Shown: positions 1-8,775, numbered from the stretch's first letter. The stretch: DNA of 33,038 bases from Bryobacterales bacterium (GCA_030693045.1 JAUYBU010000490.1:1-33038); one strand, 5' to 3'. The notes: generated from the letters alone by a model not told the origin. Numbers and translations are program-made.

Positions 1-360
1 ATGAGTTGCGTAAGATTAGCCCGGAGTGTCCCCGGAGGCGGTGGGCGATGGGTTGCGTAAGATTAGCCCGGAGTGTCCCCGGAGGCGGTGGGCGATGAGT
101 TGCGTAAGATTAGCCCGGAGTGTCCCCGGAGGCGGTGGGCGATGAGTTGCGTAAGATTAGCCCGGAGTGTCCCCGGAGGCGGTGGGCGATGGGTTGCGTA
201 AGATTAGCCCGGAGTGTGCCCGGGGCTCGGGTCTCTGCAAGGGGGGGGACACGCCTGTGTCCCGGGCCAGGCGATGAGTTGCGTAAGATTAGCCCGGAGT
301 GTCCCCGGCTGTGTCCGCGGGTTGCGTAAGATTAGCCCGGAGTGTCCCCGGAGGCGGTCG
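1..360. repeat. Tandem array of a 47-bp unit, about seven copies
   Basis: Four near-identical 47-bp units start at 1, 48, 95 and 142. They differ mainly at one base (atgagttg or atgggttg). Three degenerate copies follow, starting near 189, 274 and 319. All share the core gttgcgtaagattagcccgg followed by agtgt and cccgg. The unit length is not a multiple of three, so each copy is read in a different frame, and I treat the block as noncoding. The array touches the left window edge and may continue beyond it. The copies contain the imperfect inverted repeat ccggagtgtccccgg. The array ends about 80 bp before the start of the SBBP gene. Confidence 0.95.
246..263. repeat. Perfect hairpin inside the tandem array
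   Basis: gggacac and gtgtccc form a perfect 7-bp inverted repeat around a gcct loop. It sits in the spacer between the fifth and sixth copies of the 47-bp unit, where the regular spacing breaks. It resembles REP-like hairpins, but it has no T tract and no gene ends next to it. A role is not assignable. Confidence 0.6.
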
Positions 361-371
361 CCGGGGGGCGA

Positions 372-396
372 GCCGGATGCATCCGGCCAATATAAG
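372..396 (+). promoter_or_regulatory. 16-bp perfect palindrome followed by a -10-like box
   Basis: gccggatgcatccggc (372-387) is its own reverse complement. It is followed at 391-396 by tataag, a five-of-six match to a sigma-70 -10 box. I see no matching -35 box. If transcription starts near 403, the leader to the SBBP start codon at 440 is about 37 bases. The palindrome would then lie just upstream of the -10 box, where an operator could act. This is inference from position only. Confidence 0.3.
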
Positions 397-439
397 AGAC
401 GAACGGGGATGAAAACGCACTCTACTACTGGGGGATCAC

Positions 440-3295
440 ATGCGTTTTCGATGGAGTGCTGTTTGCTATTGCGCGGGGCCGGCGCTGGCGGCCTTGAGCC
501 TGTTGGCCGCGGCGCCCGAGCCGGTGTCCATCGGAAGGCACGAAAAAATCCCGCTCAACTTCGAGCCCAATCGGGGTCAGGCTCCGGCGGATGTGCGGTT
601 CTTGGCGCGAGGCCCGGGATATGCGGTGGGCCTGAGCGCCAGCGCATCCACGGTAGTGCTGGGCGCGGAGCGGGCTGCGGTGAGGATCAGTCTGCTGGGC
701 GCCAATGCGGATTCCTCCGGCTCCGCCGAAGATCCGCTGGGAGGCCGGGTGCAGTACTTCATCGGCAATTCACCCGAGCGGTGGCGCACCGGGATTCCCA
801 CCTACGGCCGTGTCCGTTTCGGCGATGTGTACCCGGGAATCGACCTTATCTATTACGGCAATCAGAGGCAACTGGAATACGATTTCGAGCTGGCTCCGGG
901 GGCCGATCCATCCCGAATCCGTCTGTGGTTCGAGGGCGCCAAGTCACTCCGCATCGACACCAGCGGCGACCTGGTACTGGAGATGGCGAAAGGAGAACTG
1001 CGTCATCATCGCCCGCGCGCGTACCAGCGCCAGGATGGCGTGGAGAGGCGAATTGCGGCAGGCTACCGCATCATCGGCCGGCGCGAGGTCCGTATCGAGG
1101 TGGCGGCCTACGACCGCAGCTTTGCGCTGACCATCGATCCGGTATTGAGTTACTCGACCTATCTGGGCGGTTTCAGGAACGATCGCGCCTGGGGCATGGC
1201 GGTGGACTCCTCGGGGTGCGCTTATCTTGTGGGTGAGAGCCTCTCGACCAACTTCCCCGCCGCCAACGCTCTGCAGGCGGTAAGCAAGGGCAACACCGAC
1301 GTGTTCGTGACCAAACTGAACGCGTCGGGGACCGGCATGGTGTTCTCGACCTACCTGGGCGGCACCGACGTGGATGTTGGAAGCGGCATCGCGCTGGATG
1401 TGGCGGGTAACATCTACATTACGGGTTACACCCGATCGGCCGCCTTTCCGACTACCGCCGGGGTCTACCGGACCGTTAAGTCCGGAGGCGAAGACGCTTT
1501 CGTGGCGAAACTGGCGCCGACCGGCGGCTCCCTGGTCTACTCGACTTTCGTGGGCGCTTCTGGAAACGACCGGGCGCAAGCGATCGCCGTGGACGCTTCC
1601 GGCAACGCCCACATCGCGGGTTACACCAACAGCGTAGCGTTCCCGACGATCAGCGCCGCCCAGGCCGCGTTCGGCGGCAGCACCGACGCGTTCGCGGCCA
1701 AGCTCAACACGACGGGCACGGCGCTGGTCTACTCTACCTTCCTGGGCGGCTCGTCCAACGACACCGCCGGCGGCATCGCGGTGGATAGTTCCGGCAACGC
1801 CTACATCGCGGGACAAACTCAATCTCCGAATTTCCCGGTGCGCAGCGCCTACCAGACCAACAAGGCCGGCGGCGGCGACGCCTTCGTCGCCAAGCTCAGC
1901 GCCGCGGGCGCGTTCATCTTCTCCACCTATCTCGGCGGTAAGGGCGCGGACTCGGCGAAAGCGATCGCTCTTGACGCATCGAACATCTACCTCACCGGGA
2001 ACACCTACTCGATCGATTTCCCCACCAGTACCGGCGCCTTTCAGCGCGCGAAGTCCGGCGAGTACGATGCCTTTGTAACCAAAATGAACTCAGCCGGGAC
2101 CGCGCTGGTATGGTCCACCTATCTGGGCGGGGCCGAATCCGACGACGGAACGGCGATTGCGGTGGACGGGTCCGGTATCCCCTACGTCGCCGGATTCACG
2201 GCTTCCCACAATTTCCCGGTGAGCAACGCACCCCAGGCCTCCTTCGGCGGACTACGCGACGCGTTTGTGGCCGTGCTGACAAGCACCGCCAGCGCACTAC
2301 AGTACTCGACCTATCTGGGCGGCAGCGGGGACGATCGCGCCCAGGCCGCCGCGGTCGGAGGTACCAGCGTGTATGTGGCGGGTTACACTCTCTCGACCGA
2401 TTTTCCGACGACGCCAGGGGCGATGTTTCTGACTCCGGCGGGCAGCACGGACGCGTTCAGCGCCAGGCTGGGCGGCCTGGCCGTGATGACAAGTCCGGTT
2501 CCCGGTTCGACGCTGAGCAGCGCAACGGTGACGTTCACGTGGGCCAAGGGTGGAGGCACGTTCAACACTTACTTGCAGATCGGAACGACCCTCGGCGGCT
2601 CAGACCTGGCGAATACCGCTCCCAGCCCTACAACTGTTTCCTACACTGCTACCAACATGCCGTTCAATGGCAGCACGGTTTACGTTCGGCTGTGGTCGTG
2701 GACCGGCAGCGCATACGAGTATTACGACTACACTTACAACTCCGGGGTAGCGGTTAAGGCAGTCATGATCAGCCCGACGCCGGGAAGCGCGCTAACGAGT
2801 TCCGTGGTCATATTCACCTGGACCCCCGGTTTTGGCGTCACTAATACGTGGCTCTGGATTGGGACCGCGCCCGGCACCTCCGACCTGCTGAATATTGGGG
2901 GGGGAGGAGGCACTTCGGCTACCGCTAACCTGCCGACCACGGGCATCCTTATCTACGCGCGGCTGTGGTCGATGATCGAGGGAGTATTGGTTTATAACGA
3001 CTACACCTACAACGCGGGGACGCCGACTAAGGCGGCGATGATCAGTCCCACTCCGGGAAGCGTGTTAGCGGGCGCCTCGGTCACATTCACCTGGTCCCGC
3101 GGTATTGGCGTCTCCACTACATGGATCTGGATCGGGAGTGCGCCGGGCGGCTATGACCTGCTGAATTTTGGTGGCGGTTCGGCTACTTCCGTTACCGCTA
3201 ACCTGCCGACGACTCCGGGCATGACCATCTACGTGCGCCTCTGGTCGTTGGTCGCTAGCGGATTGGTCTATACCGAGTACACCTACACGAGGTGA
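440..3295 (+). CDS. Secreted SBBP-repeat beta-propeller protein with three C-terminal modules
   Basis: This is a 951-residue protein starting at ATG 440, behind a purine-rich gggggatc. Residues 1-25 form a signal peptide (basic MRFRW, hydrophobic core, AAA). Residues about 35-220 are the domain that usually precedes SBBP repeats, with the motif NFEPNRGQ. Seven SBBP blades follow, about 64 residues apart. Each begins with a variant of YSTYLGG (residues about 237, 301, 366, 430, 493, 558 and 622) and carries AVDxSGxxYxxG and FP. From about residue 682 come three copies of a 92-residue module beginning SPTPGS and containing FTW and WIG. It is probably extracellular or surface-attached, with the modules acting as binding or spacer units. 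No anchor motif or catalytic residues are visible. Proteins of this style are common in Solibacter-like acidobacteria. The function is unknown. Confidence 0.9.
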   Translation: MRFRWSAVCYCAGPALAALSLLAAAPEPVSIGRHEKIPLNFEPNRGQAPADVRFLARGPGYAVGLSASASTVVLGAERAAVRISLLGANADSSGSAEDPLGGRVQYFIGNSPERWRTGIPTYGRVRFGDVYPGIDLIYYGNQRQLEYDFELAPGADPSRIRLWFEGAKSLRIDTSGDLVLEMAKGELRHHRPRAYQRQDGVERRIAAGYRIIGRREVRIEVAAYDRSFALTIDPVLSYSTYLGGFRNDRAWGMAVDSSGCAYLVGESLSTNFPAANALQAVSKGNTDVFVTKLNASGTGMVFSTYLGGTDVDVGSGIALDVAGNIYITGYTRSAAFPTTAGVYRTVKSGGEDAFVAKLAPTGGSLVYSTFVGASGNDRAQAIAVDASGNAHIAGYTNSVAFPTISAAQAAFGGSTDAFAAKLNTTGTALVYSTFLGGSSNDTAGGIAVDSSGNAYIAGQTQSPNFPVRSAYQTNKAGGGDAFVAKLSAAGAFIFSTYLGGKGADSAKAIALDASNIYLTGNTYSIDFPTSTGAFQRAKSGEYDAFVTKMNSAGTALVWSTYLGGAESDDGTAIAVDGSGIPYVAGFTASHNFPVSNAPQASFGGLRDAFVAVLTSTASALQYSTYLGGSGDDRAQAAAVGGTSVYVAGYTLSTDFPTTPGAMFLTPAGSTDAFSARLGGLAVMTSPVPGSTLSSATVTFTWAKGGGTFNTYLQIGTTLGGSDLANTAPSPTTVSYTATNMPFNGSTVYVRLWSWTGSAYEYYDYTYNSGVAVKAVMISPTPGSALTSSVVIFTWTPGFGVTNTWLWIGTAPGTSDLLNIGGGGGTSATANLPTTGILIYARLWSMIEGVLVYNDYTYNAGTPTKAAMISPTPGSVLAGASVTFTWSRGIGVSTTWIWIGSAPGGYDLLNFGGGSATSVTANLPTTPGMTIYVRLWSLVASGLVYTEYTYTR

Positions 3296-3526
3296 CGGAA
3301 GACCTGGCAGCGGGGAATCCGGAGGGAGCGCCTCCACCCCGCGCTGATGGAGTTCCGAAATCCCGCCCCGGCGGCCGCAGTCAGTCCTGTGGGCACCTTC
3401 GCCGATCCCGGACCGGCGCTGTGGCCGCCACCGGCATCGCACCCGCCAATAGTTCCAACCGTTCCACCTCCGCCAGAGCGGCGAGAGAAAATCCGTCCGG
3501 TTCGCGCACTTCTCAATAGACAAGCC
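3296..3526. other. Intergenic region or possible N-terminal extension of the next gene
   Basis: The frame of the downstream membrane protein stays open upstream to an ATG at 3347, giving 60 extra Pro/Ala-rich residues. In this stretch third codon positions are much less GC-rich than inside the gene, and the sequence contains no hydrophobic segment. I therefore treat it as noncoding. I see no terminator with a T tract after the SBBP gene. Confidence 0.5.
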
Positions 3527-4711
3527 GTGCCGCACTACCGCCGCTCAATTTCGCTGTGGGTGTTCGCCTGTCTGCCGGCCTGGGGCGTGGCGACCTTGTG
3601 GATGCGCGAACGTTGGCCGAGGAGTGTGCTGGAAGCTGGGCTCTTCGCGCTGGCGGGGTGGCTGCTACTGAGAGGGCGGGTGGAATGGAACTGGCGGCTG
3701 GGGGTGTTGGTGTTCGCCGCCGGCTGGGGGGGCGTGCAGATCTGGCTGGGTTGGACGGTATACCGTCACGCGACGCTGGAAGCGGCGTTGTTTTGGGCCG
3801 CGGCGGCCTCGGCGTATCTGGCCGCCCGTGGCGTGGTTCGGGACGTCCGGGAGGCGGAGCGGGTCCGGCGCGGAATGGCCTGGTTCGGGGTGGGGCTGGC
3901 GGCGGTGGCGATGATTCAGCTCTACACGTCGCAGGGCCGCGTGTATTGGTATTTCGACAGCGGCTACCGCGACAACGTGCTCGGCCCATTCGTTTACCGC
4001 AACAACTACGCGGCTTTCATGGAACTGCTGTTGCCGCTGGCGCTGGTGGAGGCGTTCGGCGGCCGCCCCCGAAGCGCGTGGTTTCAGGCGGGCTCGGCGC
4101 TGATGTTCGCCTCGGTTATCGCTTCCGGCTCGCGCGCCGGTTCGCTGTTGGTCGCGGCTGAGGTGGCGATTGTGGCCGCGATGTGCTGGCGGCGCAGCCG
4201 CTCGGGGGTGACGGTCATCCGAGTGGTGGCGCTGACGGCAGTGCTGACGGCGGTGGCCGGAACGGGATTTCTTTGGGACCGATTTCAGGACCGGGATGCG
4301 GTGGCGTCGCGGCGCCCGTACCTGAACGCTTCGCTGGAGATGGTCGGCGAGCGGCCCTGGACGGGTTTCGGCCTGGGAACGTGGCCGCAGGTGTATCCGG
4401 CCCATGCGCGGGTCGACGACGGGGTGTTCGCCAACCGCGCGCACAACGATTGGGCCGAGTGGGCGGTGGAGGGCGGGGTCCCCTTTGTCGCGGCTTTGGG
4501 GCTACTGGTGGCCGGGAGCCTGCGCAGGGCCTGGGGTTCGGTGTGGGGGGTGGGGCTGATGTCGGTCTGCGCCCACGCGCTGGTGGACTATCCGTTCGCC
4601 CGCCTGGGGCAAGCGGTATGGTGGTTCGCGCTGTTGGCCCTAGTAGGCCCCTTGCCGGGCCAGAACCGCTCCGACCGTGCGGACCAGGATGTGCAGATCG
4701 AGCCACAGTGA
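3527..4711 (+). CDS. O-antigen ligase/polymerase family membrane protein (Wzy_C-like)
   Basis: This polytopic inner-membrane protein is about 394 residues long from GTG 3527; an ATG at 3347 would add 60 residues. The first hydrophobic segment begins just after the chosen start (ISLWVFACLPAWG). About ten further membrane segments follow. A large periplasmic loop near residues 275-325 carries TGFGLGTWPQVYPAHA, then RAHNDWAEW and a Gly-rich helix. This is the signature of the Wzy_C/O-antigen ligase family, which joins or polymerises lipid-linked glycans. It is the only plus-strand gene of the polysaccharide locus, and its last 72 bp overlap the end of the convergent priming transferase gene. Whether it is a polymerase or a ligase cannot be told from sequence. 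The start is uncertain, because no good ribosome binding site precedes either candidate. Confidence 0.85.
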   Translation: MPHYRRSISLWVFACLPAWGVATLWMRERWPRSVLEAGLFALAGWLLLRGRVEWNWRLGVLVFAAGWGGVQIWLGWTVYRHATLEAALFWAAAASAYLAARGVVRDVREAERVRRGMAWFGVGLAAVAMIQLYTSQGRVYWYFDSGYRDNVLGPFVYRNNYAAFMELLLPLALVEAFGGRPRSAWFQAGSALMFASVIASGSRAGSLLVAAEVAIVAAMCWRRSRSGVTVIRVVALTAVLTAVAGTGFLWDRFQDRDAVASRRPYLNASLEMVGERPWTGFGLGTWPQVYPAHARVDDGVFANRAHNDWAEWAVEGGVPFVAALGLLVAGSLRRAWGSVWGVGLMSVCAHALVDYPFARLGQAVWWFALLALVGPLPGQNRSDRADQDVQIEPQ

Positions 4712-6079
4712 CCAGTTGCGGATGTAGTAGGTGTCCTGCGACTGCTGGATCTGGAGGTCGCCGTCGCTGCGCGCCGACACCTGCCACAAGCCCGTGATCC
4801 CCGGCAACACACTGCGCCGGAGCCCGCGAAACTCGGCCGGAAACGACTGAAGGTGGTAGTCGGGGAAAGGACGCGGCCCGACCAGGCTCATTTCACCTCG
4901 CACGACGTTCCAGAGCTGAGGCAACTCGTCGAGGCTTGACCGGCGCAGAAACGCGCCGACGCAGGGAAGGACTCTCGGATCTTTTCGCAGTTTGAAGTGC
5001 TGCTGCCAGTGCTCCCGCTCGTCCGGATACTTGGCCAGATAGAGTTCGAGCATCGGCTCGGTGTTCTGGCACATGGTGCGCAGCTTCCAGACGCGGATCG
5101 GCGTGCCGTCGGCGCCCTCGCGCCACTGCCCGTAGAAAGCCGGACCGCGGTCCACCAGCTTGATCCACAGCGCCAGCAGGCCCAGCAGAGGCGCGCACAA
5201 AATGAGCAAGGGAACGCCGAAGGCCAGGTCCAGCGCCCGCTTCAGCACGCGGTTGGACGGCACCAGCAGGTTCTTCTTGATCTCAAGCCCCAGCACTCCA
5301 CCAAAGTCGCGCGCCGACACCCACAGGCTCTGCACGCCGAACAGGTTCGGAATCAGAATAATGTGGGGAAACGACAGGTCGTTCAGCAGGCCCATGAGCC
5401 GAGGCCGATCCAGACCCGGCATGGCCAGGATGATGCCCTTCACGTCCTCGCCCAACTCGCCGACCCGGTCGAGCGGTCCCAAGACTGGAACGCCTTCCAG
5501 GACCTGGTTCCACTTGGCTCGGTCATCGTCCAGAACCACCACCGGCACCATGCCCAGCGAGCGGTCGCGGTTCAAGCATCGCGCCACGGTTTGCCCCGTG
5601 CGCCCCGCGCCGAGAATCGCCACCGGTATCCCCCACCAGCCTCTGAGCGACAGAGCCTCGCGGACCCAGGCCTCAACCACCGGCGGGATCAGCAAGGCAA
5701 ACAGCAGCGTCCCGAGCAGAATGCCTCTGGACCACTGCCGCGCGAGGATCAGGTAGTCCCATCCGATCAGCACGGCGAATACCAGGAACGTGGCGTAGAT
5801 CCGTCCGCGGAACCGCTCCAAAGCGCCCAGACCATAGCCTGGATACAAGCCGGTCAGCCCGAAGACCAGCGGGATGATGAGGATTCCGATCGCCAGGCCG
5901 CGATACAGCTCCGGTCCGAGTTCGAAAGGGAACCACACCGACATGGCCAGGCGCAGCAGGCAGCCCAGGATCAGCGCCAGTTCCAGGGACAGGACGTCGG
6001 ATAGCACGAACGCCCACGGCGCCCAGGAGCGCGCGCGAAAACTGATTCGGGTTATGCGTGAAAGCGCTAGTACGGTCAT
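4640..6079 (-). CDS. Polyprenyl glycosylphosphotransferase (priming sugar transferase, WbaP/EpsE-like)
   Basis: This 479-residue protein is expected to transfer a sugar-1-phosphate to undecaprenyl phosphate, the first step of repeat-unit assembly. The N-terminal third is hydrophobic, with several membrane helices. A Rossmann-like central domain has VAILGAGRTGQTVARCL. After about residue 280 comes the catalytic bacterial sugar transferase domain: KRALDLAFG, a re-entrant hydrophobic stretch, KLRTM, LDELPQLWNV, MSLVGPRP, and the usual C-terminus NWSLWLDLHIL ending in QGAY. ATG 6079 is chosen because ccaggagctgacctt gives a ribosome binding site and the upstream gene ends only 4 bp before. A TTG at 6148 would run into that gene. 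The length fits the family. The 3' end overlaps the convergent membrane protein by 72 bp, yet the C-terminal motif is intact. Confidence 0.95.
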   Translation of the reverse strand: MTVLALSRITRISFRARSWAPWAFVLSDVLSLELALILGCLLRLAMSVWFPFELGPELYRGLAIGILIIPLVFGLTGLYPGYGLGALERFRGRIYATFLVFAVLIGWDYLILARQWSRGILLGTLLFALLIPPVVEAWVREALSLRGWWGIPVAILGAGRTGQTVARCLNRDRSLGMVPVVVLDDDRAKWNQVLEGVPVLGPLDRVGELGEDVKGIILAMPGLDRPRLMGLLNDLSFPHIILIPNLFGVQSLWVSARDFGGVLGLEIKKNLLVPSNRVLKRALDLAFGVPLLILCAPLLGLLALWIKLVDRGPAFYGQWREGADGTPIRVWKLRTMCQNTEPMLELYLAKYPDEREHWQQHFKLRKDPRVLPCVGAFLRRSSLDELPQLWNVVRGEMSLVGPRPFPDYHLQSFPAEFRGLRRSVLPGITGLWQVSARSDGDLQIQQSQDTYYIRNWSLWLDLHILVRTVGAVLARQGAY

Positions 6080-6083
6080 AAGG

Positions 6084-6881
6084 TCAGCTCCTGGTTTCCG
6101 GACCGAAGTGGCGGAATCCCAGCAACTGCAACGCGAAAAGCGCCACAAAGCGCGGGTTGTGCTTCAGATACCGCTTCCACAGCCGGCGCGGCTCGGTGGC
6201 CAACCGAAACAGCCACTCCAGGCCGGCGCTCCTCATCCAGCGCGGCGCCTGCGGCTTGGCGCCGGCCAGGAAATCGAACGCCGCTCCGACGCCCAGCATC
6301 ACGGCCCGGACGTGTCCCCGGCGCGCGGCCATCCAGCGATCCTGCTTCGGGGTGTTCAAGCCGACAAACAGAAGCCGCGCTCCGGAACTGTTGATCTCAT
6401 CCGTGATCCGCAGGTTTTCTTCAAGGTCCAGGGGCCGGAAGGGGGGTGAGAAAGCGTAAGCCACCCGCAACCGCGGATACCGTTCGGCGACAATTTCGAC
6501 CAGGCGCGTCAGCACCTGCCGGCTCCCGCCGTAGAAGCCCACCGGGATTCCCTCTTCTTCGGCGGCGCCCAGCAATTGCGGCGTGAGGTCCGGGCCATAG
6601 ACCCGCGTGGCCCAGGAAATGCCGAGCAGCCGAAGCCCCCACACCAGGGGCATCCCGTCCGGCGTCACCAGGTCGGCGGCGCGCATGATCCGCCGGAAGT
6701 CCGGCGAGTCGTAGGCCTCCATCACGTTGTTTACCGAGGCAATGCACACGTAGCGCGACTCGCTGGCGTCGGCCCAGCCGAGAACCTGCCGGACGGCGCC
6801 GCTGTAGCTGGTGGCATCGACGCGGGTCCCCAGGATCTCGCGATGCGGCCAAACGCCGTTTTGACTCGGGTCGCTGTGCAT
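6084..6881 (-). CDS. WecG/TagA/CpsF family glycosyltransferase (GT26)
   Basis: This 265-residue protein belongs to a family that adds a sugar, often ManNAc or ManNAcA, to a lipid-linked intermediate at the cytoplasmic membrane. Family signatures are SVNNVMEAY (near residue 50), DLVTPDGMPLVW (near residues 70-82), FYGGS, and LNTPKQDRWM (near residue 175). It lies 4 bp upstream of the priming transferase in the same direction, so the two are almost surely co-transcribed and act in consecutive steps. The ATG follows gagagcgaac, an acceptable ribosome binding site. The donor and acceptor sugars cannot be read from the sequence. Confidence 0.93.
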   Translation of the reverse strand: MHSDPSQNGVWPHREILGTRVDATSYSGAVRQVLGWADASESRYVCIASVNNVMEAYDSPDFRRIMRAADLVTPDGMPLVWGLRLLGISWATRVYGPDLTPQLLGAAEEEGIPVGFYGGSRQVLTRLVEIVAERYPRLRVAYAFSPPFRPLDLEENLRITDEINSSGARLLFVGLNTPKQDRWMAARRGHVRAVMLGVGAAFDFLAGAKPQAPRWMRSAGLEWLFRLATEPRRLWKRYLKHNPRFVALFALQLLGFRHFGPETRS

Positions 6882-6891
6882 GTTCGCTCTC

Positions 6892-7539
6892 TCAATCCGT
6901 CTTCACCGCAAGGATGGACTTGGGAAGTCCCAGCAGCCGTTCGATCATCACGCGCGAAGCGGGAAACAGCGCCCGCATCCCGGCCGGGCTCAGCGGCCGC
7001 AGGTGGTCGACATACCGCCGCCACGCCGCCGCGCTTCGCGTCTCCAGCGCCGCTCGCGGAGTGAACGGCAGCCCCAGCCGCTGCAAGCTCTTCGGCAGCC
7101 AGTGGAGGAAAGGGGCCAGGTAGTGCGGCTCGATCGGGAACCGGACATCGGGCGTCTGCACGAAGTGCCTCGGCGCGACGCGCCGGATCTCGGCCGCCAA
7201 CTGCCGCTGCGACTCGCTATCGCCCAAGTGCTCAATGACCGAGTTGCAGAAGACGACGTCGAAGCTCAAGTCGGCGAAGGGAAGGCGCCGCCCGTCGGCG
7301 ACCACCCACGCGAACCCGGCCGCACCCGCCGGGGGCGCGTGGATGTTCACAATTGTCACGCGGGGAACCGGCAGCCCTTCGGCCAAAACCAGTTCCCAGA
7401 AGTACCGGCCGCCGCCCAAATCCAGTATCCGCGTCCCGCCGTGAACGCCGAACAGCTCATAGAACAGCCGCAGCCGCCGGGGCCGGAAACACCGGAACAG
7501 CGCGCTGTAGATCCGCCCTAGATCTATCCGGGGTTTCAT
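6892..7539 (-). CDS. Class I SAM-dependent methyltransferase
   Basis: From ATG 7539 this is 215 residues; an in-frame ATG at 7620 would add 27 residues of low-complexity sequence. Motif I is RILDLGGGRYFW near residue 40. The acidic residue and the later VVFCNSVIEHLGD (motif IV region) are also present, as in Methyltransf_11-type enzymes acting on small molecules or glycans. It ends 10 bp before the WecG-like gene on the same strand, so it probably methylates a sugar of the same glycan or an intermediate. Neither candidate start has a strong ribosome binding site. The substrate is unknown. Confidence 0.85.
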   Translation of the reverse strand: MKPRIDLGRIYSALFRCFRPRRLRLFYELFGVHGGTRILDLGGGRYFWELVLAEGLPVPRVTIVNIHAPPAGAAGFAWVVADGRRLPFADLSFDVVFCNSVIEHLGDSESQRQLAAEIRRVAPRHFVQTPDVRFPIEPHYLAPFLHWLPKSLQRLGLPFTPRAALETRSAAAWRRYVDHLRPLSPAGMRALFPASRVMIERLLGLPKSILAVKTD

Positions 7540-7742
7540 TCGCGATTGACTCGCATTCGGATTGCCCACCTGGACCCGAGAAGGCTTATCCCAACCCAGA
7601 CCGCCAAGCAGCGCTCCCATTCAAATGACTCGAAGTTTCTGTTTCGGAAATGCGTCGGGGAGCAACTTGCGCCAGTATCGGCGGTTGCCTCCCTTTCCAA
7701 CAAAGGCATGTCCCCCGGCCCGGATCGGCCTGGGTACATGGT

Positions 7743-8723
7743 TCAGAAGAACGGCTGGCGGAATCTGTAGAGGAGCCAGTGCAACGGCCTTGCCAAAGCC
7801 GATTCGTAGCCGATGTAGGCCATCGCACGAGAGTTGAACGTCACCAGGCCCGGGTAGTCGGTCCACTCCCGGCGAAGGTAGAATTTATCGCTTTGGAATT
7901 TCGACCAATCGGTATTCGCCTCGCACGGAGTCGAGGGGTGGATGCCTTCCATCGCCATGGCGTATTGCAGGTACGGGATTTCCCTATAATCGAATCCCAT
8001 CAGGCTGGAGACGATCCGGTCGGTGTAGAAAATGTCATCGCACATCAACAGCCAATTCAGATTTACGACGTCACCGCGCAAAGGACCGGTGCGAGTGAGC
8101 CCATACTTTCCGTCCACGATCGCGACCGACTTGGTATGGATCTTATTGACGGCGTATACGACTTCCTGAAAGTCGGGATGAAGGCGCAGGCGGTCGCTGG
8201 GATCTTGAATGGTTCCCCACTGATTCTTAATCGCCACGCTCACGGTAGTGTTCATGTGGATCTTAGGGACCGGCATGGTAATGAACAGGTCGGTCTCATC
8301 CAGCAGCAGGGTGGGCATGGGGACTGACACCTCGCGCTTACCCGGATGAGCGGCGATATTACGGGACGGTTCGAACGACAGGTTGACCAGCTTGGCGTCG
8401 TGAGCGGCGGCGATCCGGTCGAGACCGGTGGTGTGAAAGACCTCGGTCATGGAAAACCGGTTGTATCCGCCGGAATCGGACTCACAGATTGTGATACGGT
8501 TCGTGAACCCACGGACATACCGGACAACCGCCTCTACCGCTTCGGGACTGGTCATGACCCCCGGCGCGTATTCGGGGAACGTCAGGTTCGGCTTGATCGT
8601 GACCCGGCAGTTTGCCGTTATCCGAACGGATTCGGAAAGAAACTTGAAACCTTCTTCGAGCGGGGCGTCGTACCCTTTCGCGAGGGAATCAATATAGACG
8701 CGGCGAGTCGCAACGCTGGTCAT
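7743..8723 (-). CDS. DUF362 domain-containing protein
   Basis: This 326-residue protein starts at ATG 8723, preceded by gtgggtaact; a TTG 12 bp upstream is a weaker option. The N-terminal half has VTIKPNLTFPEYAPGV and ITICESDSGG. The middle has LFITMPVPKIHMNTTVS and the IKNQWGTIQD region, followed by VAIVDG. These match the DUF362 fold. DUF362 members are often tied to iron-sulfur or redox proteins, but no ferredoxin-type Cys clusters appear here. It lies between a glycosyltransferase and a methyltransferase in the minus-strand glycan operon. The function is unknown. A role in modifying or transferring a sugar or nucleotide intermediate is only suggested by context. Confidence 0.85.
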   Translation of the reverse strand: MTSVATRRVYIDSLAKGYDAPLEEGFKFLSESVRITANCRVTIKPNLTFPEYAPGVMTSPEAVEAVVRYVRGFTNRITICESDSGGYNRFSMTEVFHTTGLDRIAAAHDAKLVNLSFEPSRNIAAHPGKREVSVPMPTLLLDETDLFITMPVPKIHMNTTVSVAIKNQWGTIQDPSDRLRLHPDFQEVVYAVNKIHTKSVAIVDGKYGLTRTGPLRGDVVNLNWLLMCDDIFYTDRIVSSLMGFDYREIPYLQYAMAMEGIHPSTPCEANTDWSKFQSDKFYLRREWTDYPGLVTFNSRAMAYIGYESALARPLHWLLYRFRQPFF

Positions 8724-8775
8724 AGTTACCCACAAACACGGGCCGTATGGGATAAGGCGAACCGCTAAACGGAGC

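Noticed and set aside
1-360. CRISPR array
   Set aside because: The repeats are directly adjacent, with no unique spacers of regular length between them, and there are no cas genes nearby.
214-1236. Long plus-strand open frame through the repeat array into the SBBP gene
   Set aside because: It overlaps the well-supported SBBP frame, starts inside noncoding repeats and has no domain signature.
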